Source: Bacteroidota bacterium (GTDB lineage Bacteria > Bacteroidota > Ignavibacteria > UBA10030). From it: 64,000 bases of DNA. Position numbers and translations under genes: made by a program. This document shows, piece after piece, positions 37,273-47,296 of the stretch (the first letter of the stretch is position 1; each line of letters opens with the position of its first letter). The DNA lies in the NCBI GenBank assembly GCA_021813905.1, contig JAKAJH010000006.1, positions 1 through 64,000 on the forward strand, given 5' to 3'. A model generated the notes under the pieces. That model saw only the letters and a program-made list of their open reading frames with translations. It did not search any database and was not told the DNA's origin.

Positions 37273-38537
37273 GCCAGATCCTCGAACGTCTCGCGCGGAC
37301 GGATCAATCGCACCCGGTCGCCGTTGACGAGCACTTCCGCCGGTCGGGGACGTCCGTTATACTGCGATGCGAGCGCGAAGCCGTACGCGCCGGCGGTCAG
37401 CACTGCGAGAATGTCATTCGGCTTGACCTTCGGCATGACGCGATCGCGGGCAAAAAAATCTCCCGTCTCGCAGACGGGGCCGACGATATCCATCGGCAGG
37501 TGCTCATAGGTGTCAAGCACCGCCGGAACGATCTGATGATACGCCTGGTACAGGCTGGGGCGGATGAGATCGGTCATTGCGGCATCGACGATGGCGAACT
37601 TCTTCTCGCGATTCTCCTTCAGATACAGGACGCGGGTCAGCAGTGTACCCGCTTCGGCCACCAGTGCGCGGCCCGGTTCCACCCAGATCGTGCAGCCCGT
37701 GGACTGCAGGATGGGAAGGATCGAACGGAGCACATCCGCCGGATCTGTCATCGATTCCGCCGTGCCGTTCTCTTCCGGCAGCATCTCATGCCGGATGGCG
37801 TTGCGGTACGGCACCCCGATGCCGCCGCCGAAGTCGATGTGCGACAGATGAATGCCCGCGTCGCGCAGTTGTCCCACGAGTTGCGCCACGAACTGGGCTG
37901 TGGCCGTGAACGGCTCCACCTTGGTGATCTGCGAGCCGATGTGCGTGTGGATGCCGGTCACCTGAAGGCCCGGCAAACCCGCGGCAAAGCGGTACACCTC
38001 GAGCGCTTTGGAGGATTCGATCCCGAACTTGTTCGAGTGGAGTCCGGTCGTGATGTACGGATGGCTTTCGGCGTCGATGTCGGGATTGATGCGAAGCGAG
38101 ATGCGCGTGGAAGTGTTAAGCCGCAGCGCGATGCGGGAGATGGTCTGCAGCTCGCCCGTCGATTCGGCATTGAAAGCGAAGATTTTCTGCTGGAGCGCGT
38201 ACTCGATCTCGTCTTCGCGCTTCCCTACGCCGGCAAAGACGATCCGCTCGGGCGGGAAGCCGGCCTTGAGCGCCTGGTGCAGTTCCCCGGCGGAGACGAC
38301 ATCCGCGCCGGCGCCTTCGTCGGCGAACAGCCGGAGGATCGTCGGATTGGCGTTGGCTTTGACGGCGTAGCAGACCAGATGCGGTTGCTCACCGAACGCG
38401 CCGTTGAGGCTCCGGTACCGGGTGAGGATGTCGTTCTTGCTGTAGACGTAGAGCGGCGTACCGTATTCCTCGGCCAGCTCCCGAACGGGTACATCCTCGC
38501 AGCACAGATCCTGGTCTTTGTAGGCGGTGTGGGTCAT
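37269..38537 (-). CDS. lysA: Diaminopimelate decarboxylase
   Basis: YGTPLYVYSKNDI; YAVKANANPTILRLFADEGAGADVVSAGEL; HIDFGGGIGVPY; GPVCETGDFFARDR. Confidence 0.93.
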   Translation of the reverse strand: MTHTAYKDQDLCCEDVPVRELAEEYGTPLYVYSKNDILTRYRSLNGAFGEQPHLVCYAVKANANPTILRLFADEGAGADVVSAGELHQALKAGFPPERIVFAGVGKREDEIEYALQQKIFAFNAESTGELQTISRIALRLNTSTRISLRINPDIDAESHPYITTGLHSNKFGIESSKALEVYRFAAGLPGLQVTGIHTHIGSQITKVEPFTATAQFVAQLVGQLRDAGIHLSHIDFGGGIGVPYRNAIRHEMLPEENGTAESMTDPADVLRSILPILQSTGCTIWVEPGRALVAEAGTLLTRVLYLKENREKKFAIVDAAMTDLIRPSLYQAYHQIVPAVLDTYEHLPMDIVGPVCETGDFFARDRVMPKVKPNDILAVLTAGAYGFALASQYNGRPRPAEVLVNGDRVRLIRPRETFEDLA

Positions 38538-38541
38538 GTCG

Positions 38542-39624
38542 TCAGTGCGTTTCCTGGTGCAATGGAGCGTGGGCAGAAGACGGCGCAAGTGCGTTCAGCA
38601 CGGCGTCCGCAAGCCGTCCGGCGCCTGAGCGGAGCGCGTCCGCCGCCGGCAAACCGGTCTCTGCTTCCGCAGAGTGGACGGCATCGGCGAGGGCGGCGTC
38701 GGTCAGTCCGATTGAGTTCAGTCCGATGGCGACAACCGGGGCGATGCGAAAGTGTCGCAGCACCTCCGTGTGCAGCCGGATCGCGTCCGTCAGTGTGATG
38801 AGCGGAGAGCCGTAATTGTCGACGGTGCGCGTCGGTTGATGGCAAAGGATCAGCGCGTCAGGCATGGAGCCGTGCAGAAGTCCGAGCGTCACGCCGGCAT
38901 ACGCCAGCTGCGTCAGCGCGCCCTGTCCCTCCACAAAGATGTATTCGTATCCTTCCGCCACCGACCGGTCGATCTCACGCTCGATGCAGCCCGAGATGTA
39001 GTCGCTGATGATCGAATCGACGGCGATTCCCCGTCCGCGCAGCAGCATGCCGGTCTGCCCCGTCGCGACGAAGTCGGCGTTCAGGCCGCGGCGGACGAAT
39101 TCGCGCTGCAGCTCGAGTGACACCGTCATCTTGCCGATGTTCGAATCGGTGCCGACGGTGAGGATGACCTTCGCCCGGCGACTCTTCCAGCTGCCGACGG
39201 GGATGACCTCCGCCTCGGGCGGGATCTTCCGGTAGTCGGTGATAGTCACGCTGTGCGTACGGGCAAGCGCCGAAAATTCCGGATCATCCGACAGGATCGT
39301 ATGCAGGCCGCTCAGGATGTGCAGGCCGTGCCCGAGCGCGAAACGGATGTCGTCGCGCCAGGCGTCGGGCAGCAAGCCGCCCGGAGGCGCGATGCCGATG
39401 AGTAAATCTGTCGGACGAAATATCATTCCGTCCGACACGGTACTTACAACCGGTACACCCCCGCCGTACCCGAGCACCTGCGCTGCTGTTTGACCCGCCT
39501 TCGTGCTGTCGACGATCGCGACGACCTCTTCGGGAAGATACCGCAACGCCGCATTGGCTGTCTTGGATTTGAGCGGGCTGAAACGTCCTTCCGCGAGCGC
39601 GAGGATGCGTCGGGGCGTTGTCAT
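38542..39624 (-). CDS. DUF1611 domain-containing protein (DgcN-like)
   Basis: LGHGLHILSGLHTILSDDPEF; VGTDSNIGKMTVSLEL; FVATGQTGMLLRGRGIAVDSIISDYISGCIE. Confidence 0.85.
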   Translation of the reverse strand: MTTPRRILALAEGRFSPLKSKTANAALRYLPEEVVAIVDSTKAGQTAAQVLGYGGGVPVVSTVSDGMIFRPTDLLIGIAPPGGLLPDAWRDDIRFALGHGLHILSGLHTILSDDPEFSALARTHSVTITDYRKIPPEAEVIPVGSWKSRRAKVILTVGTDSNIGKMTVSLELQREFVRRGLNADFVATGQTGMLLRGRGIAVDSIISDYISGCIEREIDRSVAEGYEYIFVEGQGALTQLAYAGVTLGLLHGSMPDALILCHQPTRTVDNYGSPLITLTDAIRLHTEVLRHFRIAPVVAIGLNSIGLTDAALADAVHSAEAETGLPAADALRSGAGRLADAVLNALAPSSAHAPLHQETH

Positions 39625-40286
39625 AACAGCGTGTTCACCAGCCACGTATACGGCTCACGGATCGTGAGGACGACGGCATACATCGCGTCGCGCACCGGGG
39701 CGACCCGCATCAGCACCAGCACAATGAGAATGCCGAAGAATCCGATCTGGCGGTACCGCTCGCCCAGGTCGGCCGGGAGCAGCGATGCAAGCACGTGCGA
39801 TCCGTCGAGCGGCGGAACGGGAATGAGATTGAACACCGCGAGAAAGATGTTGAGCGTGATGCCGGCCGCGAACATGCGCAGAAGAAACACGGCGATGTTC
39901 TGCGACAGGCCGTCGTTCATGTTTTCCATCGGACCGACCAGCCGGATCGTGAGCACATAAAAGAGCGCGCAGGCGAGCGCCACGACGAGATTCGACAGCG
40001 GACCGACCACGGAGACGAGTATGTCGTCCCTGCGCTGGTTGCGGAAGTACATCGGATTGACCGGCACCGGCTTTGCCCAGGCGATGAACACCGCTCCGGC
40101 GGTCAGATACGACAGGAGCGGAATGGCGATCGAGCCGATCGGATCGATATGGGGGATGGGATTGAGCGTCAGTCGGCCCATGTCGCGGGCGGTCGGATCC
40201 CCGAGACGCAGTGCCATCCAGCCGTGGGCAACTTCGTGCACCACGACGGAAAAAAGGAGGACCGGCAGGACGTACAATGCATCCAC
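39621..40286 (-). CDS. Site-2 protease family (M50) membrane metalloprotease
   Basis: VVVHEVAHGWMALRLGDPTARDMGRLTLNPIPHIDPIGSI; NLIPVPPLDGSHV. GTG start. Confidence 0.92.
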   Translation of the reverse strand: MDALYVLPVLLFSVVVHEVAHGWMALRLGDPTARDMGRLTLNPIPHIDPIGSIAIPLLSYLTAGAVFIAWAKPVPVNPMYFRNQRRDDILVSVVGPLSNLVVALACALFYVLTIRLVGPMENMNDGLSQNIAVFLLRMFAAGITLNIFLAVFNLIPVPPLDGSHVLASLLPADLGERYRQIGFFGILIVLVLMRVAPVRDAMYAVVLTIREPYTWLVNTLL

Positions 40287-40380
40287 GTTGAATTCCTTTC
40301 AGAAACGGGACGTCCCGCTACGAAGGCGGGACGGTCGCGTCGTGAATGTTATGTACCAAAAAAACGGAAGGAATTCAACA
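40284..40380 (-). promoter_or_regulatory. 5'UTR element: nested hairpin predicted to sequester the SD of the M50 protease
   Basis: On the - strand GTTGAATTCCTT ... GTCCCGC-CTTCGTA-GCGGGAC ... AAGGAATTCAAC-GTG; the 12-bp outer stem contains the AAGGA Shine-Dalgarno. Confidence 0.5.
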
Positions 40381-40476
40381 AAACGTGGCCGGTACGCCCT
40401 CCCGCTCGCAGTACGCTGAAGCCCAACAGCACCGATTCAATCCTGGTTTCAACGGGTTCAGCGCCCCGACTTCAAC

Positions 40477-43400
40477 CTACAGATGATCGAGGATCTGCGC
40501 CTCGACGATGACGGCCAGCTTCAGATGTCGCACGATCCCGAGCTCCGGCAGCTCGATTCGGATCAGATACATGCCGGACGAGATCATGATGCCGTCGCTG
40601 TTCAGCAGGTCCCAGCGCAGCGTCTGCAGATCGTCGTCCTTCACGTAGGTCCGGACGAGGTGCCCGCCGAGGGTCCAGATGCGAATGACAGCCTTGCGTG
40701 GAAGGTGGGTGATGGTGACGAAACGCTGATACTTGGAGGTCTCGTTGAGGTTGAGCCCGAAGTAGGGATTGGGGAAGACGTTGATGAGCGCGGCATCCTG
40801 GCGCTCGAGCTCCGGAGAGCCGGTAATGTTCGCGGGAGCGGTGAAGGAGTACACGTCGTTCGGCGTCGGCGGATGAAACGCCGCAATGTCGAACTCATCG
40901 CCGGACAGGAAATGGTTCGATCGTAGTGCCGGTGTACCGACCCACATCATCGCGGTTTTCGAAGACTGGATGTCTATCTGAAGCGACGGGTCTGGCGTCT
41001 CGCTATAGTCCGCGTCGAAGATGAAGAACCATTCCTGCGGCCCGGCGGATGTCCCGTTGTCCCCTCCGGGCGCAGGCTCGCTGCCCCAAGGAGGGAAGTA
41101 GACGCCGTCCACAAGGCCCGCGGCGACGTTGTTCTCCAGATGTCCGACCGCGAGTCGCCTCGGTGGTGTGCTTTCCATGTCCCATGCCGAGAACGGCACG
41201 CTCTTCTTAAACGCTTGATACGGCATCCCGCTCGCCGCATGGATGATGTACGGAGCGAATGATGATTTCGTGGCAGGCTGGTCCGCATTGCGAAGGTACC
41301 GATAGGCAAACGAATAGTTCGGATCGGTGATGGCAGAATCGGGATTCCAGGGCTGCCAGGCTGTCCCAAACCGGATCTGCACGTTCTTCAATGCGGTCAG
41401 AGGTACCGTTGATCCCGAGTACCAATGCTGATACGCGTTCCCAATGGCGCCGTTGAATCCCTCCATCTTCAATGAATCGGCTCCATACGCCCACGTCCAG
41501 CGCCGCGTGCCGGATGGAATGCTATAATCCTTCATGCCTGTCATCCCGGATCCGGGCGTCAGGATAAGCAACCCGTCCACGACGGGAGATGAGATGGTCC
41601 CGTTCAGGTCTGCGCGTCCGGCAAGGAGCGTTTGCCCCGCCGTCGAGTCAGTGACCGTCCAGCGCACCTGACCTCCACCCGTGTCCGCCGACACGCGATA
41701 CCGGTGGCCGGTCAATGCAAGGGGGTTCACGACGGCGGCACGGACATCCCCGTCGCAATGTCCGGACACATGATCTGCCGGGATGCTCTGACCGACCGTT
41801 GCGCCGTATCGCGATCCCGGGACCACGCCCTCCGGATCAATCGTAACCCAGCGGGGGATGGTCTCGACGACCTTCGGATTCGCGGCAGGATTGTAGAAGT
41901 ACGCGGTGACCGCAAAGTAGTACGGGCGGTAATTCGCCAGCTTCGTGTTGGTCAGCGTGTCCCACGAGGTAGCGTAGAACCGGCACACGCCGTTGTTCTG
42001 TCCGAACTGCACGGCGCGTTCGACGACGGTCCCCGAGACCGGATCGATACACGCGTCCACAATGAGTCCGGTGTTGTCAACGATGTCATACGTTTCCCGC
42101 CGGACGGCACCGTCCCCCGTGGCTGACGCCGCCTGATAGACGTTGTACCCCTGGAACCGATAGCCACCGAAGGCGAACGCTTCAAGCGAATCCGCCAACG
42201 ACGGCTCGCTCCAGTCAAGGACGATCTGAGCATCCAGGCCGCCGGAGCGGACAAGCGGCGGTGGCGGCGTTGTGACGACAAAACCATTGCGGTAGACCGA
42301 TTGCACCTGATCCGCGTACAACTGGAGCCCGCGGATTCCGTAGATATGATCCCCCGGGGGAGAAACCACCACGGCGATCACGACATCCTGTGTGTCTCCT
42401 GCAGCAAACGTGATCGGCCCCGTGCTCATGAATACACGCCGATCGCCCGGGGGATGAATGAGGCCGTCAATCCATCCGATCCGCGAGATCGGATCACCGG
42501 CATCCACGAAGGACGTCGGCAGATTCGTCGATGGATCGATGAACATCCCGCCGCCAGTCTGAAGCCCCATGAGCGCATTGTACAAGCCGATCGTGCCGCT
42601 ATAGATTCCGAGCGAAGGTTCTGAAATCTCGAGGCAGCATTTGAACATATTATTGGCCGAACAGAGAGGCAGATTCCGGAATCCCGGAAGTCGCCGTCCC
42701 ATGAAATTCGCAGTGTCTCCACTTGCCCCGGGAACCACTGGCGTTTGGAGATAGCGATAGCCAACCGCCGGAATACGCTTTCCGTAGTACGAGTCAGTGC
42801 TTCGCCCGTTATAGACATAGACGAGCGTTCGGGATGTGTCGGCGCCGTTGAGGTCGTCCCCTGCGTCTCCAAGATCCGGATCGGCCCACTGTCCGAGGTA
42901 CATCGAGTCGATCGCGCTGCCGCTCTTGTTCACGAGCACGGTACGGACAAACAGTGTATTTCCCAGGGCCCCCGGCTGATTGTACGCCCAGATCGTCCGT
43001 TGCATCTCGAATCCCATCGGGTCGGAACCATACAAATAGCGGGTCCGTTGGCCGTCCAGATCGTTCGACACGTACCAGAGCGTTGCATCGGCACCGGGAA
43101 AACCGGGAATGTCGACCGCAGGGTCGTACTGGCCATCGTGGTTCACATCTTCAAAAGGCGCCCCCTCGTTCGCCGGCCAATCGTTCCAGTCCCGCACGTA
43201 GCGTTCGCGAAGGTACGACACACTCCAGCCTGACATATACCGGAGACTCATGCGCGATTCCTCGGCAAGGGCCTCTTCCGCAACATCGGACGGTGTGGAC
43301 GGCGTGATGTCGCGACGAACGGCGTAAAGCCGATTGTGTGCATCCGCGGGATCTGCGGCAACTGCGCCGGCGCCGGGAGGTCCGGCAACCAGGATGCGCC

Positions 43401-43737
43401 CCGCCTGCAGGCCATAGCGATACGTCGAGCCTCCGCATTTCAACGAGCCGTTCTGTCGGCCTCCCCAGACGAGCCCGTCTTCGAAGACCACCGTATTGCC
43501 GGTTCCTTTCGGATACTCCAGACCGGAATTGCCCGTGAAGAAATTGTACGATCCGCCCCCGTTGTTCTGATACATATTGAACAGATTGTTGATGCAGATG
43601 AACTTCGTGTCATCATTTGTGGTCCGCTTGGACAACACGGAGTCCTTCCCTGCGCCTTCTTTGGCGATGGCCGGAATTGCGGCGATGAACAGCGCGGAAA
43701 GAGCACAGACGACGAAAAGAATCCCAACCCGCTTCAT
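40477..43737 (-). CDS. Large secreted protein with T9SS-like C-terminal domain
   Basis: Signal peptide MKRVGILFVVCALSALFIAAIPAIA; C-terminal INVFPNPYFGLN...VIRIWTLGGHLVRTYVKDDDLQTLRWDLLNSDGIMISSGMYLIRIE. Confidence 0.75.
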   Translation of the reverse strand: MKRVGILFVVCALSALFIAAIPAIAKEGAGKDSVLSKRTTNDDTKFICINNLFNMYQNNGGGSYNFFTGNSGLEYPKGTGNTVVFEDGLVWGGRQNGSLKCGGSTYRYGLQAGRILVAGPPGAGAVAADPADAHNRLYAVRRDITPSTPSDVAEEALAEESRMSLRYMSGWSVSYLRERYVRDWNDWPANEGAPFEDVNHDGQYDPAVDIPGFPGADATLWYVSNDLDGQRTRYLYGSDPMGFEMQRTIWAYNQPGALGNTLFVRTVLVNKSGSAIDSMYLGQWADPDLGDAGDDLNGADTSRTLVYVYNGRSTDSYYGKRIPAVGYRYLQTPVVPGASGDTANFMGRRLPGFRNLPLCSANNMFKCCLEISEPSLGIYSGTIGLYNALMGLQTGGGMFIDPSTNLPTSFVDAGDPISRIGWIDGLIHPPGDRRVFMSTGPITFAAGDTQDVVIAVVVSPPGDHIYGIRGLQLYADQVQSVYRNGFVVTTPPPPLVRSGGLDAQIVLDWSEPSLADSLEAFAFGGYRFQGYNVYQAASATGDGAVRRETYDIVDNTGLIVDACIDPVSGTVVERAVQFGQNNGVCRFYATSWDTLTNTKLANYRPYYFAVTAYFYNPAANPKVVETIPRWVTIDPEGVVPGSRYGATVGQSIPADHVSGHCDGDVRAAVVNPLALTGHRYRVSADTGGGQVRWTVTDSTAGQTLLAGRADLNGTISSPVVDGLLILTPGSGMTGMKDYSIPSGTRRWTWAYGADSLKMEGFNGAIGNAYQHWYSGSTVPLTALKNVQIRFGTAWQPWNPDSAITDPNYSFAYRYLRNADQPATKSSFAPYIIHAASGMPYQAFKKSVPFSAWDMESTPPRRLAVGHLENNVAAGLVDGVYFPPWGSEPAPGGDNGTSAGPQEWFFIFDADYSETPDPSLQIDIQSSKTAMMWVGTPALRSNHFLSGDEFDIAAFHPPTPNDVYSFTAPANITGSPELERQDAALINVFPNPYFGLNLNETSKYQRFVTITHLPRKAVIRIWTLGGHLVRTYVKDDDLQTLRWDLLNSDGIMISSGMYLIRIELPELGIVRHLKLAVIVEAQILDHL

Positions 43738-43845
43738 GATGTCCCCCGAGGACGGTGAGCAGGAATACAACGGTACATCCCCGATGTATCTTACGAATCC
43801 GCGAAGACACTCGCAAGTCGCGGCACGGAGCCCGGCCTGCGGATA

Positions 43846-44784
43846 CTATCCCCGCGGATGGAACGTGCGGTGCACTTCTTTCAAATATTCGCGATCGATG
43901 TGCGTGTAGATCTGCGTGGTCGAAATGTCCGCGTGCCCCAGCATCTCCTGCACGGCCCGCAGATCCGCGCCGCCTTCGAGCAAGTGCGTCGCGAATGAGT
44001 GCCGGAACGTGTGCGGATGCACTTCCTTCGTGATGCCGGCCCGCCGCGCATACGTCACGATCATCTTCCATACCGACATCCGCGTCAGCTTCGTCCCCCG
44101 CGTGTTGAGGAAGAGCACATCCTGCGACCGCCCCGTTTTGCGCAAATGCACGCGCGTGTTCTTCTGATACTCCCGGATCCACTTGCGCGCGGAGCCGCCG
44201 ATCGGCACCAGGCGCTCCTTCGATCCCTTGCCGAACACCCGCACCAGCTCCTCTTCGAACAGCACATCCCCCTGATGAAGGTTCACCAGCTCCGAGACGC
44301 GCACGCCGGTGGCGTACAACGTCTCCAGGATCGCCCGGTCGCGAATGCCCAACCGATGCGTCACGTCGGGCTGCAGCAGAATCGCATCGACCTCGGCGAT
44401 CGTCAGCACGTCCGGCAACGGGCGCGTTCGTTTGGGAGAATCGATGATCTGCGTGGGATCGTCCTTCGCGAGTCCTTCTCCCAGCAGGAAGCGGTGAAAG
44501 CCCCGGATGGCAGACAGGGCGCGTGCCGAACTGCGGGCCGAGAGACCGCGACGATGGAGCGACGTGATGAATTGCTGGACCTGTGCGTCGGTCACCGCGG
44601 CAGCGTCCGATACTTCGTGAGTGAGCAGAAAAGAGCGATACTTGGCGAAGTCGAACGAGTACGACGCGATGGAATGCTTCGAGAGACTCTTCTCGAGCCG
44701 CAGAAAGTCGAGATACCGGCGAAGCTGCCGGTCCAGCGGCGTGAGTGTTGCGGCGGGGTCCGACGGTGAAGGCCGTGTTCCCAT
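43846..44784 (-). CDS. xerD: Tyrosine recombinase XerD
   Basis: LYATGVRVSELVNL; HTFRHSFATHLLEGGADLRAVQEMLGHADISTTQIYTHI. Confidence 0.93.
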   Translation of the reverse strand: MGTRPSPSDPAATLTPLDRQLRRYLDFLRLEKSLSKHSIASYSFDFAKYRSFLLTHEVSDAAAVTDAQVQQFITSLHRRGLSARSSARALSAIRGFHRFLLGEGLAKDDPTQIIDSPKRTRPLPDVLTIAEVDAILLQPDVTHRLGIRDRAILETLYATGVRVSELVNLHQGDVLFEEELVRVFGKGSKERLVPIGGSARKWIREYQKNTRVHLRKTGRSQDVLFLNTRGTKLTRMSVWKMIVTYARRAGITKEVHPHTFRHSFATHLLEGGADLRAVQEMLGHADISTTQIYTHIDREYLKEVHRTFHPRG

Positions 44785-44799
44785 CGGGATCCTTCCGGG

Positions 44800-46278
44800 T
44801 CAGGATGCGGCGCGGCCGGCCGGTCGGATCGCGTGCGACAGATTGCCGACACCGATTGTGACGGCACAGCCGATCAGCGTATGCCACGTGAAATCGATCG
44901 TCGTCATCGTAAGCACGAGTGTCATCGCCAGCAAGCCGCACATGAATCCGATGGTGGCGTCCCGCTGATCGGTGCGGGGAAAGAGCAGTCCGAGGAAAAA
45001 CGTCCCCAGCAATCCGCCGTAGGTGAACGAGGCGATCTTCAGTCCGAGCTCGACCACGGGATTGCGGGTGTCGGTAAACAGCATGGCGCCGCCGATCAGC
45101 ACGATGCCCCACAACAGTGTGAAGAGACGCGACCAGACGATCTCTTTGTGCGGATCGAGATTGCGTCCGCGCGCGGTGTTCTTGAAGAGGTCGAGGAAGG
45201 TCGAGGATGCCAGTGAGCTGATGGAGGACGAGAGCGTCCCCATCGCCGATGCCAGCACGCCGGCAACGACCAGTCCGGCAATGCCGGTGGGAAGGTTCTC
45301 GATGATGAACTTCGGGAACACCTCGTCCGACGTGTTGAGCCCGAGCTGCTGGAACGTTACGCCGTTATAGAACGCGTACAAGCACAGGCCGAGCACGAGG
45401 AAGAACGCGAACTGAATCACGATGAAGCTGGCGTCGAGGATCAGGGCCCGCTGGCTCTCCGCCTTCGACCGGCAGCCGAGCAGCCGCTGCACCAGCAGCT
45501 GGTCCGTCCCGTGCGAGGCCATGGTGAGGAATGTTCCGCCCAGCAGCCCGCCGAGCAGCGTGTACGGCGCGGAAAGGAATTCCCATACACCCGCGCCCCA
45601 GTCCAGATTGACCATCGCGAATTTGTTCTGCCCGTTCGCCGTGGCGAATCGCACCACATCCGACCATCCGCCGGGAAGATGGTGCAGGATCAGCAGCATC
45701 GAGGCCACGGCGCCGCCCAGATAGATGAACAACTGCACCACGTCCATGGCCACAACGGCTTTCAGGCCGCCGAGATACGTGTAGAGCAGCGTGAAGAGTC
45801 CGATGATGAGAATACTTGTGGGATAATCCAGGCCGGTGATGAGGTGGACCGGAATGGCGGTGGCGAACAGCCGCACGCCGGAGGCCAGCACCCGCGTGAC
45901 GATGAAGACGGACGACGTGAACTTCCGGAGCCACGTCCCGAAGCGCTTTCCGAGAAAATCGTACGCTGTCTCGAGATCACCGGCATAATACGCGGGGATG
46001 AAGATGAAGCTGACGAGCAGCCGCCCGACAAAGTAGCCGACCGCCAGCTGCAGAAAGAACATGTTCCCCTTGAACGCCAGACCCGGAATGCTGATGAACG
46101 TCAGCGTACTCGTCTCGCTGGCCACGATGGAGAATCCCACCGACCACCACGCCATCTCCTTGCCGCCGAGAAAGTAATCGCGTGACGAGCGCTGGCGTCC
46201 GGAGATGATGATTCCCGCGACGGTGACGCCGATGAGGTAGACGATGACGATGGCATAATCGATGGCGGCGAATCCCAC
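44800..46278 (-). CDS. Sodium:solute symporter family protein
   Basis: 12+ TM; DYFLGGKEMAWWSVGFSIVASETSTLTFISIPG; TDQLLVQRLLGCRSKAESQRA. Start placed at GTG 46278. Confidence 0.88.
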   Translation of the reverse strand: MGFAAIDYAIVIVYLIGVTVAGIIISGRQRSSRDYFLGGKEMAWWSVGFSIVASETSTLTFISIPGLAFKGNMFFLQLAVGYFVGRLLVSFIFIPAYYAGDLETAYDFLGKRFGTWLRKFTSSVFIVTRVLASGVRLFATAIPVHLITGLDYPTSILIIGLFTLLYTYLGGLKAVVAMDVVQLFIYLGGAVASMLLILHHLPGGWSDVVRFATANGQNKFAMVNLDWGAGVWEFLSAPYTLLGGLLGGTFLTMASHGTDQLLVQRLLGCRSKAESQRALILDASFIVIQFAFFLVLGLCLYAFYNGVTFQQLGLNTSDEVFPKFIIENLPTGIAGLVVAGVLASAMGTLSSSISSLASSTFLDLFKNTARGRNLDPHKEIVWSRLFTLLWGIVLIGGAMLFTDTRNPVVELGLKIASFTYGGLLGTFFLGLLFPRTDQRDATIGFMCGLLAMTLVLTMTTIDFTWHTLIGCAVTIGVGNLSHAIRPAGRAAS

Positions 46279-46387
46279 GAGCAGGCTCCTGAGCGGTGGT
46301 AAAGACGATGTCAAAAGATAGCAGAAACTCGCTGCAAATCCACCCGCCGGAGCAGGTTCCGAGCCCCGACATCGCCGCCGGATCGCC

Positions 46388-46822
46388 TCAGCGTGTCTGC
46401 GGAAGGCGATGCACGAGATCGCGGAAGACGCCGTCGTAGAATTCCTGCACCGCTGCTTCTGTCGCCCGTGCTTCTTCCCATTGGCCGCTGCGTCCGGCCT
46501 GTTCGATGATCGCGAGCGCCACAACGCACGTCCGGTCCGCTTCGATGCGAGAGAGGCGGAACTTGCAGCGTGTCCGAAATGCTGCGCCGATCCCCCGCAG
46601 CGGCGGATTCGTCGGGCGATAGGCGGTACTGATGATACCGGCCGGGTAGTCGGTGACGACGACGGGATACGAATGCTCGGTGCAGTATGACAGAACCGCG
46701 GTGAACGACCGGTCGTAGTCCGCGGCGAGTGTGATCGTGCGGGTTTGCGAAGGTGCGGACGGTCCGCTGAGAACGGCGCATCCCGCGGCCGCGAGGACGA
46801 GAAACAGCGAGAGGATCTTCAT
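46388..46822 (-). CDS. Hypothetical lipoprotein
   Basis: Lipobox LVLAAAGC; no recognised domain. Confidence 0.65.
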   Translation of the reverse strand: MKILSLFLVLAAAGCAVLSGPSAPSQTRTITLAADYDRSFTAVLSYCTEHSYPVVVTDYPAGIISTAYRPTNPPLRGIGAAFRTRCKFRLSRIEADRTCVVALAIIEQAGRSGQWEEARATEAAVQEFYDGVFRDLVHRLPQTR

Positions 46823-46948
46823 GGAGGTCTCCCCGTGCATCGGTGACGGGGAGTGATGGAAAGAATCAAAGCGCGAGCGCAGCCGCGGTCCGTTCAGCGG
46901 ATCGCCGGCGCCACGGAGGACGCGAACAGGAGGGGGTGAAAGAGCCGG

Positions 46949-47278
46949 CTACTTCGTCGCGCGCGCGACGGTATCGTAGATCTGAAACGCGCGGTCGAGA
47001 TGGGAAATCTTGATGAGGGACAGCACCTTCTTGTGGACACCGGCGAGCTTCACGACGCCGCCGTTCTCCCGCATCTTGCGCTCGGCGATGAGGAGGGCGC
47101 TGAGGCCGCTGCTGTCGCAGAATTCGACATCCGTCAGGTCGACGATCAGCTCTCTGAGCTTCGGCTTGCAGATGACGAGAAATTCTCCTTTCAGGTCCGG
47201 CGATACGCTTGCATCGAGCCGTCGTTCCTTTACCTTCACGACGGTCGTTCCCTCGTTCTTCTTCACGTCAACACGCAT
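46949..47278 (-). CDS. STAS domain protein (anti-sigma factor antagonist type)
   Basis: LIVDLTDVEFCDSSGLSALLIAERKMRENGGVVKLAGV. Confidence 0.9.
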   Translation of the reverse strand: MRVDVKKNEGTTVVKVKERRLDASVSPDLKGEFLVICKPKLRELIVDLTDVEFCDSSGLSALLIAERKMRENGGVVKLAGVHKKVLSLIKISHLDRAFQIYDTVARATK

Positions 47279-47296
47279 GCTTCCTCCTTGCCGGAA

